Positions 14,588 to 21,978 of a stretch of DNA of 29,523 bases are shown here, in pieces; positions within the stretch are counted from its first letter, which is position 1; each line of letters begins with the position of its first letter. Below the pieces are notes generated by a model. That model did not search any database, was not told the DNA's origin, and saw only the letters and a program-made list of their open reading frames with translations. The stretch comes from a virus. The stretch lies in IMG/VR virus record IMGVR_UViG_3300045995_000096, positions 1 to 29,523 of that record. One strand, given 5' to 3'. The position numbers and the translations under genes were made by a program.

Positions 14588-15676
14588 TTACTCGTACATT
14601 ACGTTAATGGTGCCAGCGTCGAATGTATCCGTACCGCCCGTTGTGGTCAGTACTAATTGTGTTAGAGCTGCGGCCAGTGTTTTGTCACCGGCCAGAATCA
14701 TCATGGTCGATACTGAGTCGTTGAACTGTCCGGCTATTTCCCATACATTGCCGTTTACTTTATTAATAATCACATGGCCGCGCAGTGCTCTTCCGGCTGC
14801 TCCGGTTGTCTCAACTTCAAATCCACTTGTCGCTGACAGAGAGCCATTTGTTGATGATGCCGCTACCGATTGAATCCAAGATGCATAACCTGTAATTTCA
14901 ATACCGCCAGCAGTACCAAGTCTGAGAGTTGTTACTCCTGTTGATGCTGTAGATATACCTGACATCATAACAGTAATACGTTTTGCCCAATCCGGTATGC
15001 CTGAGAATGTGACCGCTGTTCCTGATGCAGTTTGAACTCCCATCGAGGTAAGAACACCGACGCCTGTTGGAGTTCCTGCAAACACTGGACTGGTTATTGT
15101 TTCAGTATCTGATATTGTAATAGCGTCTAATACCACCCAATCTGTGCCGTCAAACTGCACGTCTGATACCTGATTGGCGTAAATTACTGCCGCTACTTTA
15201 GTGCCAGCAGGAGTGTACTGTTTTAATAACGGCGGTGATATTACACCGGAAACTTGAAGAGTTGGTGCTGCTCCACTAGCTGCATTGAACCTAACGCTAA
15301 ATTGAAGCGGTGCTGTGTACGCAGTGATTGCAGGTGTCGGCGTTAATGTGTATGCCGTTGATGTGCCGCCAGTAGTCCATGCAGTATACGTCTGTGCCTG
15401 CAATGCTGCCTGTATGGCAGTATTCAAATTGGTTGTGGCCAGTACTGCAGCATTTATCTGCGCCTGAATTGCACTTGTGACGCCATGTACAAAGTTTAAT
15501 TCGGCTTCTGTGGCAGTCAATGGCGTAGCGAAACCACTTCCACCTACGCCAGGAAATATGGTTTTAAGTACGTTCTTAATCAAGACAATGTGGTCATCAC
15601 CTTGACTAACTGGGTCACTTGTAGTAGGATTGGTGTTTATCAATCCAGCTATCGTTGTTGTAGATTCTAAAGCCAT
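14588..15676 (-). CDS. Tail fibre-like protein
   Basis: A 362-residue protein. The N-terminus (DPVSQGDDHIVLIKNVLKTI then FPGVGGS) matches the widely shared attachment region of phage tail fibres ('DP.sqGDDHIrliK..lk.tFP'). A helical segment (50-90, VTSAIQAQINAAVLATTNLN) may trimerise, and the rest is Thr/Gly/Ala-rich beta sequence ending in a probable receptor-binding domain. The base composition of this gene is visibly richer in G+C and CG than adjacent ones, a common sign of fibre exchange. It probably contacts the cell surface; receptor unknown. Confidence 0.75.
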   Translation of the reverse strand: MALESTTTIAGLINTNPTTSDPVSQGDDHIVLIKNVLKTIFPGVGGSGFATPLTATEAELNFVHGVTSAIQAQINAAVLATTNLNTAIQAALQAQTYTAWTTGGTSTAYTLTPTPAITAYTAPLQFSVRFNAASGAAPTLQVSGVISPPLLKQYTPAGTKVAAVIYANQVSDVQFDGTDWVVLDAITISDTETITSPVFAGTPTGVGVLTSMGVQTASGTAVTFSGIPDWAKRITVMMSGISTASTGVTTLRLGTAGGIEITGYASWIQSVAASSTNGSLSATSGFEVETTGAAGRALRGHVIINKVNGNVWEIAGQFNDSVSTMMILAGDKTLAAALTQLVLTTTGGTDTFDAGTINVMYE

Positions 15677-15677
15677 C

Positions 15678-16298
15678 TTAACCTCTTTTGGTTGTTAGAG
15701 CAGGCCCGCTCCAAGTAGACTTAGCATCTTGGAGATCAATATCGCCAAGGACTTCTTCAAATCTGGTCTTCCATGCCATGGCAGCATCAAATGACTTAAC
15801 GAACGCGCATATCTCCATAACTAAGCCAAATACATAGCAGTCCGGATTTAGTAAAGACATCCAGTTAGTGGTGTTAGTGCTAGTCAATGGTACGATACGA
15901 CTGTAGTATGTCAGCACCAGGCTTCTTGTGTTATCTAATGGTGGCCATATTTGCAACGCATTGTTAACAAGAGTATAGTAACTACCAAGGGCATTGTTGG
16001 TGCTTGCATTAGCTATCTGCTCTGGTGAAGTGTAGCTATACTCTTGTTTGCCAGTACGCAGCACTGCATCTTGGTTATAAATGTCTTTCAACGATAAGTA
16101 GTCAGCTGGCAAGCTATATACTTGCTGTAGACTTACGCAAGGCACTGTAATAATAGACGACATTTTTTGCGCTATTAGAACTCTGTTCATTTTAGCTTCA
16201 ACCAACTTGAGCATATTGTCTATGTGAGTGGTGACCTCTAAGTTGTCAGACCTATCGGACTCCGATAAAGCCATGTCTACTATTTCAGAATATTGCAT
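15678..16298 (-). CDS. Head-tail adaptor (gp4-like)
   Basis: A 206-residue protein resembling podovirus adaptor proteins that form the ring under the portal. Typical landmarks: an N-terminal helical part (YSEIVDMALSESDRSDNLEV), VYSLPADYLSLKDI (about 60-73), YYTLVNNALQIWPPLDNTRS, a LVLTYYSRIVPLTST strand, and TNWMSLLNPDCYVFGLVMEI before a C-terminal helix. This order is the common 'LP.DYl... i.P.p......YY...p.L....tNW......lY..al' pattern. It follows the lysis block and precedes the fibre, so the adaptor gene is separated from the head genes. Confidence 0.72.
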   Translation of the reverse strand: MQYSEIVDMALSESDRSDNLEVTTHIDNMLKLVEAKMNRVLIAQKMSSIITVPCVSLQQVYSLPADYLSLKDIYNQDAVLRTGKQEYSYTSPEQIANASTNNALGSYYTLVNNALQIWPPLDNTRSLVLTYYSRIVPLTSTNTTNWMSLLNPDCYVFGLVMEICAFVKSFDAAMAWKTRFEEVLGDIDLQDAKSTWSGPALTTKRG

Positions 16299-16311
16299 TT
16301 TACTTACCTGT

Positions 16312-16401
16312 TTAGTCTGGTACTGATATGCAAACCACTACTGCTAGCATAAGCATAGTGGCCATTATCACGGCCATATTGTTCAAAATCTTATCTATCA
16401 T
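16312..16401 (-). CDS. Tiny membrane peptide in the lysis block (29 aa)
   Basis: A 29-residue ORF whose ATG lies in the last codons of the Tad2-like gene (11-nt overlap) and which stops 13 nt before the adaptor start. Residues about 8-27 (NMAVIMATMLMLAVVVCISV) form one hydrophobic helix. The VVVC near the end is faintly lipobox-like, but the rest is too short for a usual outer-membrane spanin. It could be an antiholin/pinholin-like or regulatory peptide. Support is the overlap, the composition and the position. Confidence 0.45.
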   Translation of the reverse strand: MIDKILNNMAVIMATMLMLAVVVCISVPD

Positions 16402-16627
16402 CTATAACTACCCATTCATCGCTTAACAATTCATTGTGGTTTGCATGCCAAAAACTTAGCCCAACGTTACCGACTATCGGATAGGACTGTTCATATATAC
16501 AAGAACGTGGGCCGCCTCTTTTGCGACGATCTAGCCCTAAAAATATAACTTTGGTATTCTGCCAATCTTTAACTGTAACTTTTTTGCCAGCATTCAACGC
16601 TTTTATGGCCTCTCCAAAGCACGCCAT
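16391..16627 (-). CDS. DUF2829 / Tad2-like protein (candidate anti-Thoeris protein)
   Basis: A 78-residue protein with the DUF2829 layout: FGEAIKALNAGKKVTVKDWQ at residues 4-23 (typical 'fgeAi.al..Gk.v.r..W'), W60 and LLSDEWVVID at 67-76 (typical 'llaeDWe.v'). Tad2, a DUF2829 protein, is an established anti-defence sponge that binds the cyclic ADP-ribose-type signal of Thoeris systems. Other members have no tested role. The usual Arg before the Trp is replaced (VKDW), so ligand specificity is uncertain. It sits inside the lysis cassette, between a coiled-coil membrane protein and a tiny membrane peptide. Confidence 0.7.
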   Translation of the reverse strand: MACFGEAIKALNAGKKVTVKDWQNTKVIFLGLDRRKRGGPRSCIYEQSYPIVGNVGLSFWHANHNELLSDEWVVIDDR

Positions 16628-16628
16628 G

Positions 16629-16877
16629 TTAACCCTTACCTACAAAATAGTGGTATGCAGTGGCAGCAACTGCACCTAAAATACCGGCCAACCACACTGC
16701 TCCAGCTATGAAGCTTTGTGCTTTTAATCTGTCGTGCTCAAGACTAACTACTTGTTTAGTAAGTTCTTCTATTAGCCGATTGGTTTCTTGTATTTCATCT
16801 ATGAATTTGCGCATCATAGTATCCACTCGTTGCTCTAAGCAAACTATCTTTACTCTACTATCATCATCAATATCCAT
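16629..16877 (-). CDS. Coiled-coil protein with C-terminal membrane helix (lysis-associated)
   Basis: An 82-residue protein. Residues 8-50 are charged and heptad-like (VKIVCLEQRVDTMMRKFIDE then IQETNRLIEELTKQVVSLEH). Residues about 56-76 (FIAGAVWLAGILGAVAATAY) form one membrane helix close to the C-terminus. The layout recalls XhlA-type haemolysins and similar phage lysis helpers; a spanin is less likely because the helix is at the C-terminal end. It directly follows the endolysin with one-base overlap (TAATG), so it is probably part of the lysis mechanism. Confidence 0.68.
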   Translation of the reverse strand: MDIDDDSRVKIVCLEQRVDTMMRKFIDEIQETNRLIEELTKQVVSLEHDRLKAQSFIAGAVWLAGILGAVAATAYHYFVGKG

Positions 16878-17335
16878 TACTTAGCCTCCAGATCGCGGCC
16901 AAGAACTATATCTCTGGATAGCTGGAAGTGCATACCGTCGGGCCTACTCCAATTACCGCCCCAGTCAAAGCCGGCACCTGTAAAGCAAATCGCTAGCTCC
17001 TTACTCATATTAGGAGTCTTGCCTAGTTGGTTCCAGGCTGCATTAACATCAATCGCCAGTCCCCAAGAGTGTAGACTAGGTACTCCAGCAGCCCCCCTAG
17101 TAGGTCTTATATTGAAGCAGCCATCCCAAGTACGGAGTTCAAGTCTGCGTCCTGCATTCTGTACAGCTCTGAGCGCGGACTCTAAAGGCAGTGGCATAAA
17201 TCTATTGCAGTAGATTCTCCTTGGTATTGCATGAATCTGTATGTCATCAGGTACGTGCCATACCATCATACTAGACTCTTTATCTGGTGCGCCAAACTTG
17301 TCGAAGCACTCTCTAGGACTTAATAATTTAGCCAC
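16877..17335 (-). CDS. M15-family peptidoglycan peptidase (endolysin)
   Basis: A 152-residue zinc peptidase of the M15 family that cuts peptide cross-links in peptidoglycan. Zinc ligands are visible in SLHSWGLAIDVN (H89, D96) and GMHFQL (H136), matching HSxGxAxD...HF. The start is GTG, preceded by AGGAATAACC; no ATG fits as well. No signal peptide, so export would need the holin. Length is typical for single-domain phage L-Ala-D-Glu or D-Ala-D-Ala endopeptidases (about 130-160), and no separate wall-binding domain is present, as usual for Gram-negative hosts. Exact bond is unknown. Confidence 0.88.
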   Translation of the reverse strand: MAKLLSPRECFDKFGAPDKESSMMVWHVPDDIQIHAIPRRIYCNRFMPLPLESALRAVQNAGRRLELRTWDGCFNIRPTRGAAGVPSLHSWGLAIDVNAAWNQLGKTPNMSKELAICFTGAGFDWGGNWSRPDGMHFQLSRDIVLGRDLEAK

Positions 17336-17365
17336 AGGTTATTCCTAATATATTGGAGTGAATAG

Positions 17366-17506
17366 TTAATTTTCATGGTCAATTTTATCTTTTAATATTG
17401 CTGCATATTTTTTTGTGATAGCAACATTATCTTCTGGATAGGTGCCAAAAACCAATGTTTCCCGCTGAAATTCTAGTAGGATTAAATAAATATCTTCTTC
17501 GGTCAT
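17366..17506 (-). CDS. Small acidic hypothetical protein (46 aa)
   Basis: A 46-residue ORF starting by ATGA overlap with the end of the DUF7338-like gene and stopping 30 nt before the endolysin's GTG. The product begins MTEEDIYLILLEFQRETLVF and is a short amphipathic helical protein without a membrane segment. It is supported by coupling and by filling the only gap in the lysis block. No function is recognised. Confidence 0.5.
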   Translation of the reverse strand: MTEEDIYLILLEFQRETLVFGTYPEDNVAITKKYAAILKDKIDHEN

Positions 17507-18165
17507 GCCGTGTAATTATTCCAAAGCCAAGGCGAGAAAGTAAATTGAGCAGTACCGCCTTTGCTAATATCACCCCATAACTTCCAGCCTAAATTAATCC
17601 GTATGCACCTGTCTGGCCACCATTGCCATTGGCGTATGTAGTACCATTGAAAGGCGATAACCTTTCCGTCACGCAAAATATACCGACGCACTAAACCGGT
17701 TTTACCTGGAACAGTATTCTGTATAGCAGGATTTCCGTGAATGACTCTAGTCTCGCACAACATGCCTTGCAATTTAATGCCCATGACATCGACTTGGAAG
17801 TTGTGCATTGAGTTACGCCAAAGCCAGCAACAGCGATTGATATATCGTTGTAACCGGTTATGCTCAATAATGAATGGTCGGTTATCGGTTTTCCATGGTA
17901 AGTCGCCATCAAGAGGATTCTCTGTATCGAACCATTCTAACCATTTTGGTAGCGTTACCGGATTGTTACCAGTTGCCAGAAGCACCATAAACGGCGTAAG
18001 TGGATAGGCAACGAGGTATTTTGCAGTAATACTAAAAATGGCCATAAGCCAGTATTTAATGTAAATCATAATTACGACCTTTTTGCGTAATGTTCCTAGC
18101 AAAAATAACGCCTTGAGTGGCAGTGATATAAACCATAGAATTACTATGGCCACGTAGACTCTCAT
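17503..18165 (-). CDS. Membrane-anchored phage protein (DUF7338-like)
   Basis: A 220-residue protein with two likely membrane helices (about 3-25 and 36-62), then a Trp-rich soluble domain (WLEWFDTENPLDGDLPWKTD; then RYINRCCWLWRNSMHNFQVD). Phage proteins with the pattern 'P......DgdlpW...RR....W..RN..h.f' are annotated as DUF7338-type; their role is unknown, though they often lie near lysis genes. The start at 18165 is an ATGA overlap with the holin stop. An internal Met at residue 33 would keep only the second helix, so start choice matters for topology. Confidence 0.65.
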   Translation of the reverse strand: MRVYVAIVILWFISLPLKALFLLGTLRKKVVIMIYIKYWLMAIFSITAKYLVAYPLTPFMVLLATGNNPVTLPKWLEWFDTENPLDGDLPWKTDNRPFIIEHNRLQRYINRCCWLWRNSMHNFQVDVMGIKLQGMLCETRVIHGNPAIQNTVPGKTGLVRRYILRDGKVIAFQWYYIRQWQWWPDRCIRINLGWKLWGDISKGGTAQFTFSPWLWNNYTA

Positions 18166-18584
18166 TTACCTACATTCTTTGTTTCGACACCCTTAAGCTT
18201 TTCAGCTGTACGCATACCGCCCAGTCCAAGCAAGCCCATGAGTATCGCATTAGCTGTCGAGTCGGTAAACGGCGGTAGCACCGGCAGCCCAAAACATAGC
18301 GCTATCCAAGACAGAAACGACACGCCTATTCCACTGTAGAGCAAAGATAGTACGCCAACCCATATTGCAGCTGGACGACCTCCAGCCACAAACCAGTTGG
18401 GCGATGCTGCTTCGACTTTGTTTATGTCGAGTTGGCCAATCACCAATGCATATTGGTTGTTTATTTCCTGTGCAGCTTGTGCTAACTTTGCCTTTTCAAT
18501 TTCCGTAGCATCTGGCCATATGCGAGTCACTACGTCATCAACTAACTTACTTCCCGCTATTATTGCATCATCTATTCCGAACAT
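18162..18584 (-). CDS. Holin of the GTA/3TM family
   Basis: A 140-residue protein. The first 60 residues are amphipathic (VDDVVTRIWPDATEIEKAKL). The C-terminal half has the family signature: NWFVAGGRPAAIWVGVLSLL (63-82), a second hydrophobic helix to about 103, and ILMGLLGLGGMRTAEKLKGV (114-133), matching the 'GLGGmRt.EK..Gv' ending of GTA-type 3TM holins. These make holes in the inner membrane that release the endolysin. AAGGAG lies upstream. It overlaps the DUF7338-like gene (ATGA) with the endolysin two genes later. Confidence 0.85.
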   Translation of the reverse strand: MFGIDDAIIAGSKLVDDVVTRIWPDATEIEKAKLAQAAQEINNQYALVIGQLDINKVEAASPNWFVAGGRPAAIWVGVLSLLYSGIGVSFLSWIALCFGLPVLPPFTDSTANAILMGLLGLGGMRTAEKLKGVETKNVGK

Positions 18585-18641
18585 TTTGACTCCTTGATTT
18601 TATCTCACATTTATTTTTATAAATTATTGGCATTATTGGCA

Positions 18642-19961
18642 TTAGAGTATCGCTTTAATAAAGTTAGCAAAGTATCCAGCTTTGGCACCATAACCAGCTT
18701 TGGTAGGATGTAAATCAGAAGCATTAACGTGCCAACTGTTAGCCAAACCTAATGCAGTCGTGCCGCCCCATTTGTTATACACATCAATTACAGCAATACC
18801 ATATTTGATAGCTACGGTGTAAATTGCCGCAACATGTAGATCTTGAACCGCTTTAGTTGCTGATGCAACTGGGCTAGGATTTGGTGTAACAAAGATAACC
18901 GGAACACTCGCAGCAAGTAATGTCGCAACGGTGGAGTCCAACGATGCTTGAAATGTAGCCGATAGTGTCGGACGATTGACCCAGTGATTAATGCCAAAAT
19001 CTAAAACAACAGCATCAAATTTTGTAACACCTGAAGTTAATACATTCAATGCTCCCCATGACGATGTATTGCCAATAGATAGCCAATCATCTATAAACCC
19101 GCCATTAAACGCAACGTTTGAGCATATCACTTCTTTGACTGCTGAGTTATAGGCTTCCCAACCAACTATATAAGTGCCGTTGCCCATAGTAGCTGCATTT
19201 ACTATTGACCACACATTGCTACCCAATGTAGCTGTGGCGGTAAGTTTTCGTATTAACCCAGTGTTACCTGATGCTGGGGCGGTAGCAACTACTGTAGCCC
19301 CTGCCTTTATAGTGAAAAGATTCGTGTTCCCTGCCGCTAAATCAATATAATAAACATCAAAAGTATCAGTTGGTACATTTGGTGTGTAAGTAATTGGGTC
19401 GACAGTTGTATTGTTTGATAAAGCTCCCCATCCAAACGTACCAGGAGGAGCAAATCTTGTCCACGCCGCTGGTAAGTCTGTAGTACGGGGGTCAACTGCG
19501 TTCATAGCTGTATACGGTGTGTTATATACATCTGCCTGTACACCATAATGTGATTGATGTCCGGCATGTACTACCTGCGCCGTTAATGCCGCCGCCACCT
19601 GTGCGGGCCATGCAGTTAATACCTGAGCAACTTTTCCAGTTTCACATACCCCAGCAGTTGTTGAGTCGCCAATAAATGGAATCCTTGTGTTACTAGCTCC
19701 ACGTAGTGTTGCCCTTATTGCATTAGCTAAAGTTACATAATTACTAGGTATTAAGTTTGTAATTGCTTGATATGATTGCAGAATCTCTGCAAGAGTGCCG
19801 TTAGCAATAACCACGCCACCGTTATCAAGCTGCGTAATGGATTTTACTGTTGGGTCTACGGCTGATATGGTGGTACCGGATATAACCGGTACTGGCACTC
19901 CAGGAGGGAGCAACCCATTTCCTGTGCGTACCCAATTTATTCCATCATTTATTAGTGACAT
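18642..19961 (-). CDS. Tail protein with SGNH/GDSL esterase domain
   Basis: A 439-residue protein. Residues 1-75 are probably a particle-anchoring part (contains TISAVDPTVKSITQLDNGGV). An SGNH hydrolase follows: block I FIGDSTTAG with catalytic S100, block III FGINHWVN, and block V DLHPTKAGY with D416 and H418. A beta-rich insertion occupies about 180-280. SGNH domains on phage fibres or spikes remove acetyl or similar esters from surface polysaccharides. Placed between head genes and the holin, it is probably a tail spike or capsule deacetylase. The substrate cannot be told from sequence. Confidence 0.8.
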   Translation of the reverse strand: MSLINDGINWVRTGNGLLPPGVPVPVISGTTISAVDPTVKSITQLDNGGVVIANGTLAEILQSYQAITNLIPSNYVTLANAIRATLRGASNTRIPFIGDSTTAGVCETGKVAQVLTAWPAQVAAALTAQVVHAGHQSHYGVQADVYNTPYTAMNAVDPRTTDLPAAWTRFAPPGTFGWGALSNNTTVDPITYTPNVPTDTFDVYYIDLAAGNTNLFTIKAGATVVATAPASGNTGLIRKLTATATLGSNVWSIVNAATMGNGTYIVGWEAYNSAVKEVICSNVAFNGGFIDDWLSIGNTSSWGALNVLTSGVTKFDAVVLDFGINHWVNRPTLSATFQASLDSTVATLLAASVPVIFVTPNPSPVASATKAVQDLHVAAIYTVAIKYGIAVIDVYNKWGGTTALGLANSWHVNASDLHPTKAGYGAKAGYFANFIKAIL

Positions 19962-19969
19962 TTTATTAC

Positions 19970-20230
19970 CTATGCTATGTTTATTTGGGCATGCACTACT
20001 GTTTTAGTACCTGCCACTAATGACTGTGAAGCAACTGTAGTGCTTACTGTGTTTGTTCCCACGACAAATCCTGCCGCAGCTATGGCTGCTATGGCTGCGG
20101 CACTGGTCATACCGATCAGATTTGGTACAGTTAACATAGTTTTATTAATGCCAACCGTTTGAAGCACTCCACGATCAGGGTTTCTGGTCATAGAGTTTAC
20201 TGCACGTTTAAAGTTAAGAAAGTCAGCCAT
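19970..20230 (-). CDS. Small virion-region protein with PASTA-like domain
   Basis: 86 residues from the ATG at 20230, chosen because it overlaps the previous stop as TAATG; a longer reading to 20248 lies inside that gene. Residues 34-86 look like one PASTA unit: TVPNLIGMTSAAAIAAIAAA then GFVVG and a closing beta strand (VVHAQINIA). PASTA domains bind muropeptides or serve as spacers in bacterial wall proteins; in phages they are rare and of unclear role. It may be a capsid decoration or wall-contact protein. Family recognition is good, function is inference. Confidence 0.7.
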   Translation of the reverse strand: MADFLNFKRAVNSMTRNPDRGVLQTVGINKTMLTVPNLIGMTSAAAIAAIAAAGFVVGTNTVSTTVASQSLVAGTKTVVHAQINIA

Positions 20231-20550
20231 TAGCCTTGCACCAAGCACATCTTGCCTTCAGTAGTCTTTAGGTATCTAGCCATTTCAAGACCTGCAAATT
20301 TGCTGTCAGTATTATCTAAATCAAAACCGTCTCGCTTGGCTTTTTCATACATAATAAACGGTATGCTTGCCATAAGCCTGCCGTAAGATTCGCCACCTTG
20401 CTTTCCTAAATCGTGCAGTACGCCAGGGTTTTTACGGAGTTCGGCGTTACGGGCAAGAATCAAGTCTTCAGTCGGTTGACTAGTCTTATGTGTAACGACT
20501 CCAGTATGCTCCTGAAAGTGAAACTCACTTTTAATAACGCCGGAGTCCAT
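20230..20550 (-). CDS. Small conserved head-region phage protein
   Basis: A 106-residue soluble protein just downstream of the capsid gene (one small gene between). Residues 20-60 (HKTSQPTEDLILARNAELRK then GVLHDLGKQGGESYGRLMAS) are a helical, conserved-looking part known from small phage proteins found next to SU10-type capsid genes. No enzymatic motif. It starts 1 nt after the previous stop and ends TAATG on the PASTA gene. It could be a head completion or minor structural protein. Confidence 0.68.
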   Translation of the reverse strand: MDSGVIKSEFHFQEHTGVVTHKTSQPTEDLILARNAELRKNPGVLHDLGKQGGESYGRLMASIPFIMYEKAKRDGFDLDNTDSKFAGLEMARYLKTTEGKMCLVQG

Positions 20551-20551
20551 A

Positions 20552-20812
20552 TTAAACCTTCTCTATGAATGCTGCCTGGTAGAATAGTTCTGCTTGGGTT
20601 GCAGCACCTGTTTTGCCAGGTTGTATAAGACCGTGTTCGAAATCCAATACACCAGCGGTAACATTTTTAACTTGTGCATACACTGAGTGATCGGTTACAT
20701 CAAGTGTTTCCTCTGTTAACTCTTCCGGTTCTTTTTCAACTACTTTCGGTGCAGGTGATGTTATAGCCACTTTCGGTGCAGGTGGTGTTATTTTTTCAGG
20801 TACTTCAGCCAT
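20552..20812 (-). CDS. Small Pro-rich head-region protein
   Basis: An 86-residue protein. The first 35 residues are a flexible Pro/Lys/Glu stretch with a short repeat (PPAPKVAI, SPAPKVVE). The rest (VYAQVKNVTAGVLDFEHGLI then QPGKTGAATQAEL) looks like a small beta domain. It is the first gene after the capsid gene and could decorate or stabilise the head. GGAG precedes the ATG, and the gap upstream holds a weak hairpin plus T-rich stretch. Confidence 0.62.
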   Translation of the reverse strand: MAEVPEKITPPAPKVAITSPAPKVVEKEPEELTEETLDVTDHSVYAQVKNVTAGVLDFEHGLIQPGKTGAATQAELFYQAAFIEKV

Positions 20813-20817
20813 GTCTA

Positions 20818-20844
20818 TTCTCCAAAATAAGCCATCCTTGGCTA
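20818..20844 (-). terminator. Weak attenuator/terminator after the capsid gene
   Basis: On the - strand AGCC-AAGGAT-GGCT (4-bp GC stem, 6-nt loop) is followed by TATTTTGGAG, the ribosome site of the next gene. It lies immediately after the capsid stop. Partial termination here would let the capsid gene be expressed above the genes that follow. The same core occurs at 2728-2757 on the other strand. Confidence 0.4.
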
Positions 20845-20854
20845 TGAATTAGTG

Positions 20855-21958
20855 TTATGCCACTGCAGCAGAGGCAAGTAAAATGTCACCGATGATGGCA
20901 TGGGTTTTTTCAGTGTTACAAACCAAAGTCCAATCAACGGACATTTGTTTGTTTTCTGACAAGCCAGTTTTAGCCAAATCTTCAGTACGGTAACCTTTCA
21001 AGTAGGAAAGGGCTAAGTAGGCTGGGTCGATAATAAAAATATCGGCTGTAGTACCTGCACCACCTTGAACTGTATAAGTATCAGTCATAGAGGCTGGAGT
21101 ACCAGTGTAAGGAAGTTGAAGACGATTAGGAATCATTTTCAAAGTACCGAAGTCTGTGACGAATACGTTAACAGAACCCATGGCGGTGGCTTTCTCGGCC
21201 TTATCGCCAATATCGCTATACAATGTAGCAACACGAGCAGATGAAGTGAATAAGTATTCAGAGAAGCGACGAATAACTGAAGGCACTGACATCATAATTG
21301 ATGGGTCACCGCCATTATTATAAATAGATTGCACTGCATCACGAACATATGCTTCAGATAGTGCACGAGCAGTACCGTAAGTACGTTTCAGTGTGACACC
21401 GGTAGATTGAAAGCCACCAACAACACCAGAAGCGCCAATAGAAGTGTTAGTAGATAACCAAGTCGGTAAACCACCAGCAACACCTGGAACAGAAGAACCG
21501 TCATCGGCAACAGATGCTCTATTAATTGTGATAGAGGCTTCAACATCACGACGTAGTTCTTGTTGACGACGCATGATTTGATAAGATGTTTCTTTGGTTC
21601 GACCAATAACATCTGAATTGTCTGCACGGAAAGATATACGGACAATCTTATCGGATATTTGGTGATGGTTACCAACACGTGCGCCAAGTACGGAGTCATT
21701 ACGTGCCGCAGCATCCGAACCGTCGACTCTAGAATTAGACACGATAGTGGTCAAAGCAGTTGGCAGCACTAATGGAGAGATCAAAGCATCAACTGTCCAT
21801 TCTTTGTACGCATTTTTGGAAGTTTCACTACCAATAATGTCAGTAAGTGGTAAGGGGATTTTTGAAATATCCCAGATTTGGTTCATCACGTCTTCACGGA
21901 TTAAACCACCTTTTGTGACCGCTTTTAAATCGGTACTGTCTGTGTTAGCTGAACTCAT
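20855..21958 (-). CDS. Major capsid protein, SU10/DUF5309-like
   Basis: A 367-residue protein expected to have the HK97 fold. It resembles the SU10-type major capsid group: N-terminal LIREDVMNQIWDISKIPLPL then TDIIGSETSKNAYKEW, central YQIMRRQQELRRDVE, and a C-terminal DIFIIDPAYLALSYLKGYRT then a strand pair ending THAIIGDILLA. It follows the scaffold gene directly, the standard order. Length is usual for the group. A weak terminator downstream may raise its level. No protease motif is seen beside it, so assembly probably relies on the separate scaffold without processing. Confidence 0.85.
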   Translation of the reverse strand: MSSANTDSTDLKAVTKGGLIREDVMNQIWDISKIPLPLTDIIGSETSKNAYKEWTVDALISPLVLPTALTTIVSNSRVDGSDAAARNDSVLGARVGNHHQISDKIVRISFRADNSDVIGRTKETSYQIMRRQQELRRDVEASITINRASVADDGSSVPGVAGGLPTWLSTNTSIGASGVVGGFQSTGVTLKRTYGTARALSEAYVRDAVQSIYNNGGDPSIMMSVPSVIRRFSEYLFTSSARVATLYSDIGDKAEKATAMGSVNVFVTDFGTLKMIPNRLQLPYTGTPASMTDTYTVQGGAGTTADIFIIDPAYLALSYLKGYRTEDLAKTGLSENKQMSVDWTLVCNTEKTHAIIGDILLASAAVA

Positions 21959-21978
21959 TTTCGATACCCTGTATTAAA

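Noticed and set aside
19970-20248. Longer start (20248) for the PASTA-like protein
   Set aside because: It would add six residues inside the previous gene; the ATG at 20230 makes a TAATG overlap, the style used throughout this operon.
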